A stretch of DNA of 46,197 nt. Source: a virus. The notes below the pieces were generated by a model. It ran no database searches. It saw nothing but the letters and a program-made list of their open reading frames with translations, and was not told the DNA's origin. The position numbers were made by a program, and so were the translations under genes. Where the stretch lies: positions 1 to 46,197 of IMG/VR virus record IMGVR_UViG_3300046538_000126. The stretch is one strand, 5' to 3'. This document shows, in pieces, positions 26,000 through 32,405 of this stretch (the stretch's first letter is position 1; the number at the start of each line of letters is the position of its first letter).

Positions 26000-26341
26000 C
26001 TACTTGCTTTTCGACCGTTCCCATTCAGCGACGAGGCGCGGATCATGCCGGGCTGGAGGCGGGGTTGGCGCCGGTGGCACTCGCTGCATCTCCGGAACGC
26101 TGATGCCCCAGCCGAGGACACGGGCACGCGTGTCGTATGGGCTAGACTTCAGCGGCTTGCATTCGGCTGCGAGAGGCGGCGGGTTTCGAAGCGGCGGGAC
26201 TTGCCCCAACCGCGACCAGACCACGGCCGAGATGTGCGCAGCGCAATGGCGGCAGGTTCTGGCTGCGGCGATGTCTGCCTCGAACCCATGCACCACCCAG
26301 TCGTGCCCGACGATCATGCACTTGATGCGCTTGAGGTTCAT
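26000..26341 (-). CDS. hypothetical phage protein with Cys/His cluster
   Basis: The 113-residue product begins MNLKRIKCMIVGHDWVVHG and has CRHCAAH in the middle, so a small metal site involving C and H residues (C8, H13 and the CxxC) is plausible. The rest is proline-rich and basic. I do not know the family. It overlaps the HNH nuclease stop codon (ATGA) and precedes the terminase genes by a gap. Confidence 0.55.
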   Translation of the reverse strand: MNLKRIKCMIVGHDWVVHGFEADIAAARTCRHCAAHISAVVWSRLGQVPPLRNPPPLAAECKPLKSSPYDTRARVLGWGISVPEMQRVPPAPTPPPARHDPRLVAEWERSKSK

Positions 26342-26742
26342 CTTCCCGCCTTCTCTTCCGCCTGCTTCACGCCGTCGTGGCACAGCTTGCACATCGACTG
26401 CCAGTTGTTCTCACTATCCCAGAACAGCGCCTTGGCCCTTGCTATCCTCGCCTCATCGCCGCTATCGATCGCTTCCTTCAGCTTGTGAGCGATGATGTGA
26501 TCGACCACGTTGGCCGCTTGTACCCGGCCGGCACGCATGCAGTACACGCACAGCGGGTACTTGCGCAGCCATGCAGCGCGCGCCCTGGTCCATGCGCTGG
26601 TGTAGCCGCGCTCCTGCGCAGTGCCGCGCTGCTCGTCCTCATCCTTGCGCTTAGCCTTGAGGTGCTTGTCGCAGTAGCCTGGCTCAGCGATGGTCTTGCC
26701 GCATCCAGCTTGGCGGCAGATGGATTTGGCTCTGGCGGGCAC
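26338..26742 (-). CDS. HNH endonuclease (packaging-associated)
   Basis: The 134-residue enzyme has a treble-clef HNH fold: zinc ligands in the pairs C65-x2-C68 and C118-x2-C121, the signature DH at 81-82 in VVDHIIAH, Asn113 in SENNWQ and His122. The N-terminal half also has a small Cys cluster (CRQAGCGKTI, GYCDKH). HNH proteins next to HK97-type terminases stimulate cos cleavage, so this one should work with the terminase. It lies first in the head operon on the minus strand, near a divergent promoter for the PEP-CTERM gene. Confidence 0.88.
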   Translation of the reverse strand: MPARAKSICRQAGCGKTIAEPGYCDKHLKAKRKDEDEQRGTAQERGYTSAWTRARAAWLRKYPLCVYCMRAGRVQAANVVDHIIAHKLKEAIDSGDEARIARAKALFWDSENNWQSMCKLCHDGVKQAEEKAGR

Positions 26743-26756
26743 TTATGATCGATGTG

Positions 26757-26785
26757 TTGCAACAAGTGAAATAGATTGTTATATT
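26757..26785 (+). promoter_or_regulatory. sigma-70 promoter for the PEP-CTERM gene
   Basis: TTGCAA at 26757-26762 and TATATT at 26780-26785 are separated by exactly 17 bases, ahead of a start codon 29 bases further on with GGAG six bases before it. The AT-rich sequence stands out from the GC-rich surroundings. This is a promoter of its own, firing opposite to the late operon, as expected for a gene expressed in the lysogen. Confidence 0.75.
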
Positions 26786-26814
26786 GGTAACTCAAACATA
26801 ACCCGGAGTAACAA

Positions 26815-27363
26815 ATGAATCGACTATTCGGCTTCTCGGCAATGATATTGATGCTGCTGCTGTCTTCCGCCGCCAACGCACAAAACATTAGGCAACTCAC
26901 AGGCGACACGGTTGCGGTGGCCTACTTCTTTGGCAATGACCGTGAGGCCGTAGATTTGGCGGTTCCGGGCGTGGTCATCCAGGAGGGGACAACGTTCCAT
27001 CTGGATCTCATGGGATTCGACGTCACTGTGACACCTACGCAGATCATCGCTCACAACTTTTCGACCGAGGCGAAGTGGGGCGACAGCGCCATCAATGGCT
27101 TTGCGGTCTACGACCAAACGCACCTATTCGTCGGGCTGGCCAGCTACGACGCATCTTCCACTATGGCCGGACTAACTCCGCGAAGGCTCAACTATTCGCC
27201 GTATGTCGTCTTCATAAATTGGCCATCACTGTCATTCGATCCACAAACGATCGTCGCTGTAAATGTTAACCAAGTTCCAGAACCAACTACATACATCATG
27301 CTGGCGGCTGGCTTGGCACTTATCGCATGGCGCCGCAAGATGACTGTGAAGCCTTGTGTTTAA
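26815..27363 (+). CDS. PEP-CTERM sorting-domain surface protein (lysogenic conversion candidate)
   Basis: The 182-residue product has a classical N-terminal signal peptide (MNRLFGFSAMILMLLLSSAANA, likely cut after AANA) and, at the C terminus, a PEP-CTERM motif: VPEPTTY, a hydrophobic span (IMLAAGLALIAW) and RRK, followed by seven extra residues. Such proteins are exported and processed by host exosortase (EpsH/XrtA type), usually in species making exopolysaccharide. The middle is beta-rich and without recognised catalytic residues. It lies on the plus strand inside a minus-strand late operon with its own promoter and ends in a TTAA shared with the opposite gene. It has lower GC than its neighbours, which suggests later acquisition. 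Confidence 0.85.
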   Translation: MNRLFGFSAMILMLLLSSAANAQNIRQLTGDTVAVAYFFGNDREAVDLAVPGVVIQEGTTFHLDLMGFDVTVTPTQIIAHNFSTEAKWGDSAINGFAVYDQTHLFVGLASYDASSTMAGLTPRRLNYSPYVVFINWPSLSFDPQTIVAVNVNQVPEPTTYIMLAAGLALIAWRRKMTVKPCV

Positions 27364-28571
27364 GTCGATTTGTAGATGCTGTTGAGCGCGGACAAGAATT
27401 GCAATTCCGCACCTCGATTGCCAGTAGGTTCATCGGGACGGAAACTGGTTTTACTGCGGGAGACGCCGCCGATCGTGGCATAGTCAGTCCCGGTCAATGC
27501 CGGGAAATCCCAGAGTAATGCGAGTTGGATGCCCGCTGACATAATTGCAGAGGCTACGCGCTCTTGCTGTTGTGCAGGTAAGCGGCCGACGCTATAGTCC
27601 TGCGGGATGCCAAACTCGCCAACAATGACCGGCTTCCCGGCGGCAGCGCACGTATCTTTCACGTTGCGCAGGAAATATTCGTAGCCCAGGAAGTCTGAGT
27701 TGTAGTACTGGCCGTTGTTGAAGGTGGCGTACGTGTGGATACATGCGACGTCCGTCTTCTCGTCGTCGAGCATGTCCTGCATCCAGCGCGAGAATTTTTG
27801 GGTCACGATACGATTGCGATAACCTTGATTGCCAGACGTCGTGGCGCGGCTCGCTGTGGTGCCGGACCAAGCCGGGGAGTTGTCCAGCGCCTTCACATTT
27901 TGCTGGAAGGCGGTCATGGCATTGTGGACCGTTTCGATAGTCCCAGAGTCGTTCGGATAAACCCAAGCAGCCGGCGTGCCCAGGTCGGTGTTGATGCTGA
28001 AGCCGTTTGTCGGGTCCGGGGCCTGCGAGCTAGCGTACTGACCAGCATTGCCGATCGTGCCATCATATTCATTACCGAATTGCCACATGGCGATCGCCGG
28101 CGAATTCTTGTAACGATTGACCAGGCTGGTCTGCACGTCCAGCATGGCCAGCCTGGTTTGGCTGGTGCTCGATGCGATGGCACTCAGCCCCTCTCCGTAC
28201 ACCGGGGCGATCTGGGCTGGGTCGAAATGCAGAGACGGGATCAGTAACATCCCCTTGGCTTCGCAGATGGCGATCATCGCATCAAATGCGGCCAGGTATC
28301 CGGCCTTCGCCTCGATCCAGCTTTTCTGGAACAGCAACGGGCGGTTACCGAATGCGGCGAAGCGTACGACACGGAAACCGTAGCTCAACATCAAGTCGCA
28401 ATTCGCTGCCACATTGGTCTGGTACGTGATCGGGTTCCCTGACGTGGGCACCAACGAAGAATTCGTGTTGGAGAGCCAGCGAATCAGGAAATCTGGGCAG
28501 TTCAGGCCAAATTCTCGAACCGGCACGCCGCGGTGCATCAGCACAGAGCCATTGGTATAAAAAGCTGACAT
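27360..28571 (-). CDS. GH5-like (clan A) glycosidase, putative virion polysaccharide depolymerase
   Basis: The 403-residue protein has the landmarks of a TIM-barrel clan GH-A glycosidase: Asn167-Glu168 in MWQFGNEYDG (acid/base), IHTY at 278-281, Glu319 in VIVGEFG (nucleophile) and LLWDF at 352-356. The N terminus (MSAFYTNGSVLMHRGVPVREFGLN) starts inside the barrel without a signal peptide, so it is not exported by the Sec route. A virion-bound enzyme attacking capsule or exopolysaccharide is likely. The family includes cellulases and mannanases, so substrate is unknown. It is followed upstream by two small beta-rich proteins and faces the PEP-CTERM gene. Confidence 0.75.
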   Translation of the reverse strand: MSAFYTNGSVLMHRGVPVREFGLNCPDFLIRWLSNTNSSLVPTSGNPITYQTNVAANCDLMLSYGFRVVRFAAFGNRPLLFQKSWIEAKAGYLAAFDAMIAICEAKGMLLIPSLHFDPAQIAPVYGEGLSAIASSTSQTRLAMLDVQTSLVNRYKNSPAIAMWQFGNEYDGTIGNAGQYASSQAPDPTNGFSINTDLGTPAAWVYPNDSGTIETVHNAMTAFQQNVKALDNSPAWSGTTASRATTSGNQGYRNRIVTQKFSRWMQDMLDDEKTDVACIHTYATFNNGQYYNSDFLGYEYFLRNVKDTCAAAGKPVIVGEFGIPQDYSVGRLPAQQQERVASAIMSAGIQLALLWDFPALTGTDYATIGGVSRSKTSFRPDEPTGNRGAELQFLSALNSIYKST

Positions 28572-28582
28572 TTGTGCGCCCT

Positions 28583-29218
28583 TTAGATATTGGTAAAACT
28601 GAGCGCGACGTCAATGTCGCTCACCGTCCCGAATGCAGTAGTACCCGCACGGGTCAAAACCGCATAAATCGAACCGCTGGCAGCACCGGAAAACATCTTG
28701 TCGATCTTGTCCGCGGCCCAGATGGTGTGGGTGCCGAGACCACTCGCCGGAGTTAGCGTGTAGGATGCGACCAATTTGCTGAAATCGGCGATGTTTATGT
28801 TTGGGGCGGCCTTGTCGTTAAGAGTCGACGCTGATGGGCTGGCAGAGAAGAGCCACAACGTCAGATTGTCGGATTGCGTGCTCTTGCATGCGACGCGAAC
28901 CGAGCGGAGCAGTGCGAGTCCACGCGGCCCCAGTACAGCCGCAAACGTCATCACACCGCCGACGACGTTGCCGGCGGTGTAGGCCGACGTTGAAACAGGC
29001 GGAGCCACTGCCACTAGGGAGCCGCCAGTTGTGAATACCGATCGCGTCCCAGGGGCGATGGAGAGTGATGCGGAGATATCCTGTTCACCAAGGAATGGTG
29101 GGAACTGGCCTAGCGTCTCGTCCGTGGCAAGCGTTACCGAGACACTGTTCGCACCAACCTGAGGCCCCTTAGCCAGACGAGCGATGAGGCTTGCGATTAA
29201 CGTGGAAATGTTTGGCAT
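28583..29218 (-). CDS. hypothetical beta-rich virion protein
   Basis: A 211-residue protein with alternating strands, low charge and many Gly, Ala, Ser and Thr residues (SVSVTLATDETLGQFPP, LLRSVRVACKSTQSDNLTLWLFSASP, FGTVSDIDVALSFTNI). It resembles proteins found next to tail fibre or tip genes in other phages, without a name I can give. It lies 11 bases upstream of the glycosidase and nine bases downstream of another small structural gene, so the three probably act as one set. Confidence 0.6.
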   Translation of the reverse strand: MPNISTLIASLIARLAKGPQVGANSVSVTLATDETLGQFPPFLGEQDISASLSIAPGTRSVFTTGGSLVAVAPPVSTSAYTAGNVVGGVMTFAAVLGPRGLALLRSVRVACKSTQSDNLTLWLFSASPSASTLNDKAAPNINIADFSKLVASYTLTPASGLGTHTIWAADKIDKMFSGAASGSIYAVLTRAGTTAFGTVSDIDVALSFTNI

Positions 29219-29227
29219 GTGTTCGCC

Positions 29228-29452
29228 TTACGGATAGGTCAAACTGGTGCGGTTGTCCCAAACGTTGTCGTAACTCACGTCGCCGTCCGCGTACTTGAAC
29301 GTCTGCGCGGTGCCGCTGGTGCTCATGCGTTGGATCTGCCAAGATCCAGCCGAAGTGAGCGTGCCAGGTGATGCGTTGCCGAAGTAGGTGTTGCCGTCGG
29401 CATTCGTATCGACGATCTGGACGTTTGCGGCGTCGAATGTTTGACCGGGCAT
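29228..29452 (-). CDS. small structural protein with YDNVW motif
   Basis: A 74-residue product with MPGQTFDAANVQIVDT at the start and WQIQRMSTSGTAQTFKYADG followed by YDNVWDNRTSLTY at the end. The WxI-R...YA-G...-DNVW-R-SLTY pattern recurs in small proteins near tail genes of phages infecting proteobacteria. Function is unknown; a beta-stranded virion component is likely. The longer upstream frame crosses a terminator and was not used. Confidence 0.6.
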   Translation of the reverse strand: MPGQTFDAANVQIVDTNADGNTYFGNASPGTLTSAGSWQIQRMSTSGTAQTFKYADGDVSYDNVWDNRTSLTYP

Positions 29453-29462
29453 GGAGACCTCA

Positions 29463-29499
29463 AATAAAAATGCCGCCAGCGCATGGATGCGGAGGCGGC
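29463..29499 (-). terminator. strong intrinsic terminator before the accessory operon
   Basis: Minus strand: GCCGCC-TC-CGCAT-CC-ATGCG-CT-GGCGGC followed by ATTTTTATTT. Two nested stems of six and five base pairs make this one of the most stable terminators in the window. It lies upstream of the small virion gene of the island and behind the gene for a 54-residue protein, so it would block transcription into the head genes unless the polymerase is antiterminated. Confidence 0.8.
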
Positions 29500-29548
29500 G
29501 AAGGACCGGCGCGAGCCAATCGGGAGACACTGGGAAAGGCAGCGAGGC

Positions 29549-29713
29549 TTAGTCTCGCCCTGGACGATCAGGTTGGCGCGCGGCCGGTAGCATATGCCAC
29601 CCTAACTGGCGCCGAATTTCTTCTAGGGAGGGCGGCGGCTCCAGCGGCGCGTGCGTGCGGCGCTCCATGTACTCGCGGACGGTTTCTTTCGTCGGATGCG
29701 TGGTATTGGTCAT
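29549..29713 (-). CDS. small protein (54 residues)
   Basis: The frame starts ATG at 29713 and encodes a 54-residue basic, helical protein: MTNTTHPTKETVREYMERRTH, then a proline-rich turn (APLEPPPSLEEIRRQLGWHML) and a basic end. Proteins of the form REYMexR...PPSPEEIRRQLGW occur in several temperate phages, without known function. It is not preceded by a strong ribosome-binding site. It stops 50 bases before the strong terminator. Confidence 0.55.
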   Translation of the reverse strand: MTNTTHPTKETVREYMERRTHAPLEPPPSLEEIRRQLGWHMLPAARQPDRPGRD

Positions 29714-29729
29714 GGTGCGCCGCCGGTGC

Positions 29730-29999
29730 TTAGTCCGGCGCCTCGGTGAAGGTCACGTAGTACTTCTTGCCAGGCTGGAGCTTGTCAATTAGGGCCTGGT
29801 TGCGGATCGTCGCATCGAAGCGCGCCTGCGGCGTCTGCTTGCCGAAGATCGCATTCTCAGACGCCACTTGCTTCTCGGTCGAGCCTTCCCACACTGCGCC
29901 GAATTCCACCTTCACCATCGGCTCGGACTGGTTGGCGAAGCGATGCTCGGAGAGAGCGTTCAGCGTGAGCTTGCAAACCATAATTTGTTCGGTTGCCAT
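29730..29999 (-). CDS. hypothetical first gene of the late operon
   Basis: An 89-residue protein starting MATEQIMVCKLTLNALSEHRF with a very good ribosome-binding site (AGAGGTGA). It has a beta-strand rich pattern ending with KYYVTFTEAPD, which resembles small phage proteins seen at the beginning of late operons. Function is unknown. It lies just downstream of the terminator behind the late regulator gene and 16 bases before the 54-residue protein. Confidence 0.6.
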   Translation of the reverse strand: MATEQIMVCKLTLNALSEHRFANQSEPMVKVEFGAVWEGSTEKQVASENAIFGKQTPQARFDATIRNQALIDKLQPGKKYYVTFTEAPD

Positions 30000-30067
30000 A
30001 TTCACCTCTATTTTTGGATGCCCGTGCGGGCGTAGAGGGGTTGGTCTTGCGATCTTGCGCCCCAAAG

Positions 30068-30090
30068 AAAAAGCCACCGCATGGGTGGCT
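30068..30090 (-). terminator. tR'-like intrinsic terminator behind the late regulator
   Basis: Minus strand: AGCCACC-CATGC-GGTGGCT followed by TTTTTC. It lies between the HTH regulator gene and the first late gene, in the same place as tR' in lambda. A transcript begun behind the regulator would stop here after roughly a hundred bases unless an antiterminator acts. Confidence 0.78.
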
Positions 30091-30092
30091 TC

Positions 30093-30219
30093 GGGATGCT
30101 CCAGCGCTATCTGCGAAGTGAGCGATTCGGCAGAGTCAATTTTTCAGACTACCAAAACTGAGGCTATTTTCGCCCAAAGTGTAAAGGCATGTCACGGACT
30201 ATTATGTCTAAGGCGCCCT
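30093..30219 (-). promoter_or_regulatory. putative late promoter region (pR'-like)
   Basis: No gene lies in these 127 bases. A 9-bp inverted repeat (GTGTAAAGG with CCTTTACAC) brackets the end of the regulator gene. A CATAAT hexamer on the minus strand (30201-30206) could be the -10 of the late promoter; no convincing -35 is seen (TTTGTG at 16 bases is poor). The order regulator, this gap, terminator, late genes is that of Q, pR', tR' in lambdoid phages. The promoter is inferred from that. Confidence 0.4.
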
Positions 30220-30642
30220 TTACACAAATCCGGCTTCTGTCAGCACTTCGGACTCGGGGTCACTCCCCGCCGTGACATGCGCTTTTTTGAGGCTCTGCGC
30301 CAGAACGAAGGCCCGGCGCGCAAACGACTTCACGCGGTTATAGTAGGTCGGCCGGCTGATGCCCAGCTGGTCGGCCAGGCGCTTCACGTTGTCGGCCTGC
30401 TCGACGTAGTAAAGGTTGAAGCACACCATCGCGTCGCGGTGCTCCTTCATGTCGGCCAGCGTGTGGATCGCCATGTTGAAGAACTGCATGTCGGGATTGT
30501 TGCGCGCGTTCGGCGGCAGACCCGTTTTGCTAGGCTGCATCGCGGCCAGTACCGACTTGCCTCCCGGGGCGATGTAGTAACGGCGCGTGTAGCACCAGTG
30601 CACCCAATCTAGGCAGTATTGATTTAGCAGGCGATCATCCAT
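30220..30642 (-). CDS. late-gene regulator with HTH, Q-like by position
   Basis: A 140-residue DNA-binding protein. The C-terminal part has an HTH in ADNVKRLADQLGISRPTYYNRVKSFARRAF (about residues 85-115), preceded by a helical domain with a WVHWCYTRRYY segment. The start MDDRLL has GGAG seven bases before it, so I preferred it to upstream Mets. Its position at the end of the right early operon, followed by a terminator and the late genes, is that of the Q antiterminator. No Q-family motif is clear, so it could instead be a late activator. Confidence 0.7.
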   Translation of the reverse strand: MDDRLLNQYCLDWVHWCYTRRYYIAPGGKSVLAAMQPSKTGLPPNARNNPDMQFFNMAIHTLADMKEHRDAMVCFNLYYVEQADNVKRLADQLGISRPTYYNRVKSFARRAFVLAQSLKKAHVTAGSDPESEVLTEAGFV

Positions 30643-30711
30643 AGTCATGCTCCAGTTGTAAGGCCAAAAGTTAACACAGTCCGCCGAGAAAGTAATGGGT
30701 GATCCATACAA

Positions 30712-30906
30712 CTATCGCCATTTTTTATTCACCTTGGGCGGCTTGGGCTTCTTTCGCGGCGGTCGGGCCTTCTCCGCCTCCAGTTTCACGCTTTCGGCTG
30801 GGTCTCGGTAGGACGCCGCTGGCAGCGCGCGGCTTGGCGCCGGATCCTGCCGCGCCGGCGCCAGCAGCACGGCCAAGTACTCCTCGCGATTAAGTGGGGC
30901 GTTCAT
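30712..30906 (-). CDS. small basic hypothetical protein
   Basis: A 64-residue protein, MNAPLNREEYLAVLLAP..., with a proline/lysine-rich tail (RPPRKKPKPPKVNKKWR) of strongly positive charge, which might bind nucleic acid. Its ATG overlaps the upstream stop codon (ATGA), so it is a coupled late-early gene. No family is recognised. Confidence 0.55.
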   Translation of the reverse strand: MNAPLNREEYLAVLLAPARQDPAPSRALPAASYRDPAESVKLEAEKARPPRKKPKPPKVNKKWR

Positions 30907-31319
30907 GGATTCATCCGCAACTGCGCGTACGCCTTGTCCTGCGCCCTGGTCAGCACGCCGATCTCCAGCTTCGGCAACGCACGGACGTAGTAGCTGATCG
31001 CGCGCCGGATCACCGCATACTCGCCGGTGGTCAGGTCCAGCAGCGCCGTCGGCCGCGCGCAGGCCTTCGACAGCGCCTGCCATGCTTTTACGCCGGCGGC
31101 GTAGAGCGGCTTGTTGCCCATTTGCGACCAGATCGCTACGCTGGTCAGGAGGTGTTCGGTCAGTGTGTTCGCCACCGGCGCCGGCGCGGCGCTGCGGTGT
31201 GCGGCATCGAGCGCTAGCAGCACCGCCAGCGCCACCTGGTCGACGATCTCCGGATCGATGCGCTGCTTGACGGCGATCAGGTCGAACATGTCGCCGACGC
31301 CGCAATACATACTTCCCAT
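30903..31319 (-). CDS. hypothetical helical phage protein
   Basis: A 138-residue, alanine-rich helical protein (DLIAVKQRIDPEIVDQVALAVLLALDAAHRS, then LTEHLLTSVAIWSQMGNKPLYAAGVKAWQ). It has no motif I know. It overlaps the 64-residue gene by four bases. A purine-rich AAGGA lies about 11 bases before the ATG chosen; an ATG nine bases later is also possible. Confidence 0.55.
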   Translation of the reverse strand: MGSMYCGVGDMFDLIAVKQRIDPEIVDQVALAVLLALDAAHRSAAPAPVANTLTEHLLTSVAIWSQMGNKPLYAAGVKAWQALSKACARPTALLDLTTGEYAVIRRAISYYVRALPKLEIGVLTRAQDKAYAQLRMNP

Positions 31320-31350
31320 TTTTCCATCCTTTCAAGTTGCCGGCCGCATG

Positions 31351-31430
31351 CCAATTACCGATGATTCATAATAATCATGGAGTGCTGTACCTAAAGGCGA
31401 TATGCAAAGTCGCTCGCCACTTTCTCGCCG
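31351..31430. repeat. direct repeat, copy A (integrase 3' flank duplicate)
   Basis: Two blocks match the sequence at the integrase 3' end: 31351-31383 with 29 of 33 bases equal to 32325-32357, and 31409-31430 with 21 of 22 bases equal to 32384-32405. The 25-base region between them has diverged. The copy lies 974-975 bases from copy B and the two bracket the DUF7220 and DUF5664 genes. Confidence 0.8.
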
Positions 31431-31448
31431 CCACATAGCATTTCTGCC

Positions 31449-31703
31449 CTATCCATGGCGGGTCATAGCCGCGGCGGCCAGTTGTGCCATCGTGTGTAAT
31501 TTTGCGTTGAACCAGCGGCGAATGCAGTAGGAGCGGACCACGCTGATCACCGTATAGACGGCCCCCAACGCAAGGTTGGCTCCAGCCGTGATATGGAAGC
31601 CGAAGAGCGGGAAGATGAACATGTTCGCGGTGAAGTTGATCGAGAACCCAACCACCACGTTGATGAGCGACTCGATCAACGACCCAAGGCGGGTTTGATT
31701 CAT
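31449..31703 (-). CDS. DUF7220-like small membrane protein
   Basis: An 84-residue membrane protein with two transmembrane helices: LIESLINVVVGFSINFTANMFIFPLFG and ANLALGAVYTVISVVRSYCIRR, the second ending in a basic cluster. The opening MNQTRLGSLIES is typical of the family that occurs in temperate phage genomes. It lies in the cassette bounded by direct repeats and overlaps the stop of the DUF5664 gene. Function unknown. Confidence 0.65.
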   Translation of the reverse strand: MNQTRLGSLIESLINVVVGFSINFTANMFIFPLFGFHITAGANLALGAVYTVISVVRSYCIRRWFNAKLHTMAQLAAAAMTRHG

Positions 31704-32275
31704 GTCTGCAGCTCCTTAACCGGACGGTCGTCTCCGACTTGGTAGGTCTGTCCGTACAGCGTGAGCATCCGAAGATTGCACATCGCGTGCGCCAGGTGCG
31801 GCAGGCCTGATTCCTGGTCGCACTCCTCGCCGCGCTGCCAGGCAGCCATATGGCGCATCGCGCAGGCGAAGGGTATCGACCACGCCATTCCTTTCGTCCA
31901 GTTCCACGCTGCGTACTTCGCGCGCCCGTATTCCCACACTCGAGCCTCATCCTCGAGTGTGCACAACGGGATGAGGGAAAAGTCCGGCTTGCCGACATTG
32001 AAGCGGGCGCCGGATCCCTTCTCCTGACTGAGCACATCTCCGACACCAGCGCCGACAACGGCAGCACGTGTCTTGGGATATTGCAGGCCGGCCAGCGCTT
32101 CCACCAAAGCCGCCTCATCGGGCGCCAACAGCCGCGCCGCGGCGAGGGCCTCGCGAACGTCGTTCGCGCCAAAATCCCCAGCGCATATCCCGGCGATACT
32201 CGCGACAAAACCAGCTGCGACCGCCTCCCTTGCGGCCTGTGAGCGGCCTGCTGCGGCGGAGTCTTTTTCGTTCAT
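31700..32275 (-). CDS. dATP/dGTP diphosphohydrolase-like domain protein (DUF5664)
   Basis: The 191-residue protein has the DUF5664 core: ARFNVGKPDFSLIPLCTLEDEARVWEYGRAKYAAWNW and the helix FACAMRHMAAWQRGEECDQESGLPHLAHAMCNLRML, with acidic residues (E and D in the EARVWEYG and EECDQESG motifs) that may bind metal. The family is related to all-alpha NTP pyrophosphatases; cyanophage members degrade dATP or dGTP. The first 60 residues are a variable helical extension. It likely alters host nucleotide pools during infection; substrate cannot be read from sequence. Confidence 0.72.
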   Translation of the reverse strand: MNEKDSAAAGRSQAAREAVAAGFVASIAGICAGDFGANDVREALAAARLLAPDEAALVEALAGLQYPKTRAAVVGAGVGDVLSQEKGSGARFNVGKPDFSLIPLCTLEDEARVWEYGRAKYAAWNWTKGMAWSIPFACAMRHMAAWQRGEECDQESGLPHLAHAMCNLRMLTLYGQTYQVGDDRPVKELQT

Positions 32276-32324
32276 TTCGGTACCCTATTAAAATTAAATT
32301 GCGGTTGAAAATGTGCGCAAAACC

Positions 32325-32405
32325 CCAAATACCGATGACTGATGATAATCATGGAGTTGAGGATTCATGCGGGGTTGCGGCCGGTCGTTCGCCACTTTCT
32401 CGCCG
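32325..32405. repeat. direct repeat, copy B (overlaps integrase 3' end)
   Basis: This copy covers the last 57 coding bases of the integrase gene and the 24 bases behind it; the stop codon at 32349-32351 lies in it. It matches copy A in two blocks. It therefore looks like the source of the duplication, since it includes coding sequence of the integrase C terminus. Confidence 0.8.

Noticed and set aside
25906-26127. 73-residue minus-strand frame in the gap before the small terminase
   Set aside because: Overlaps the Cys/His protein gene and has no ribosome-binding site or motif.
31375-32208. Minus-strand 277-residue frame across the DUF5664 and DUF7220 genes
   Set aside because: Arginine-rich shadow; the two shorter frames have family motifs and coupled starts.
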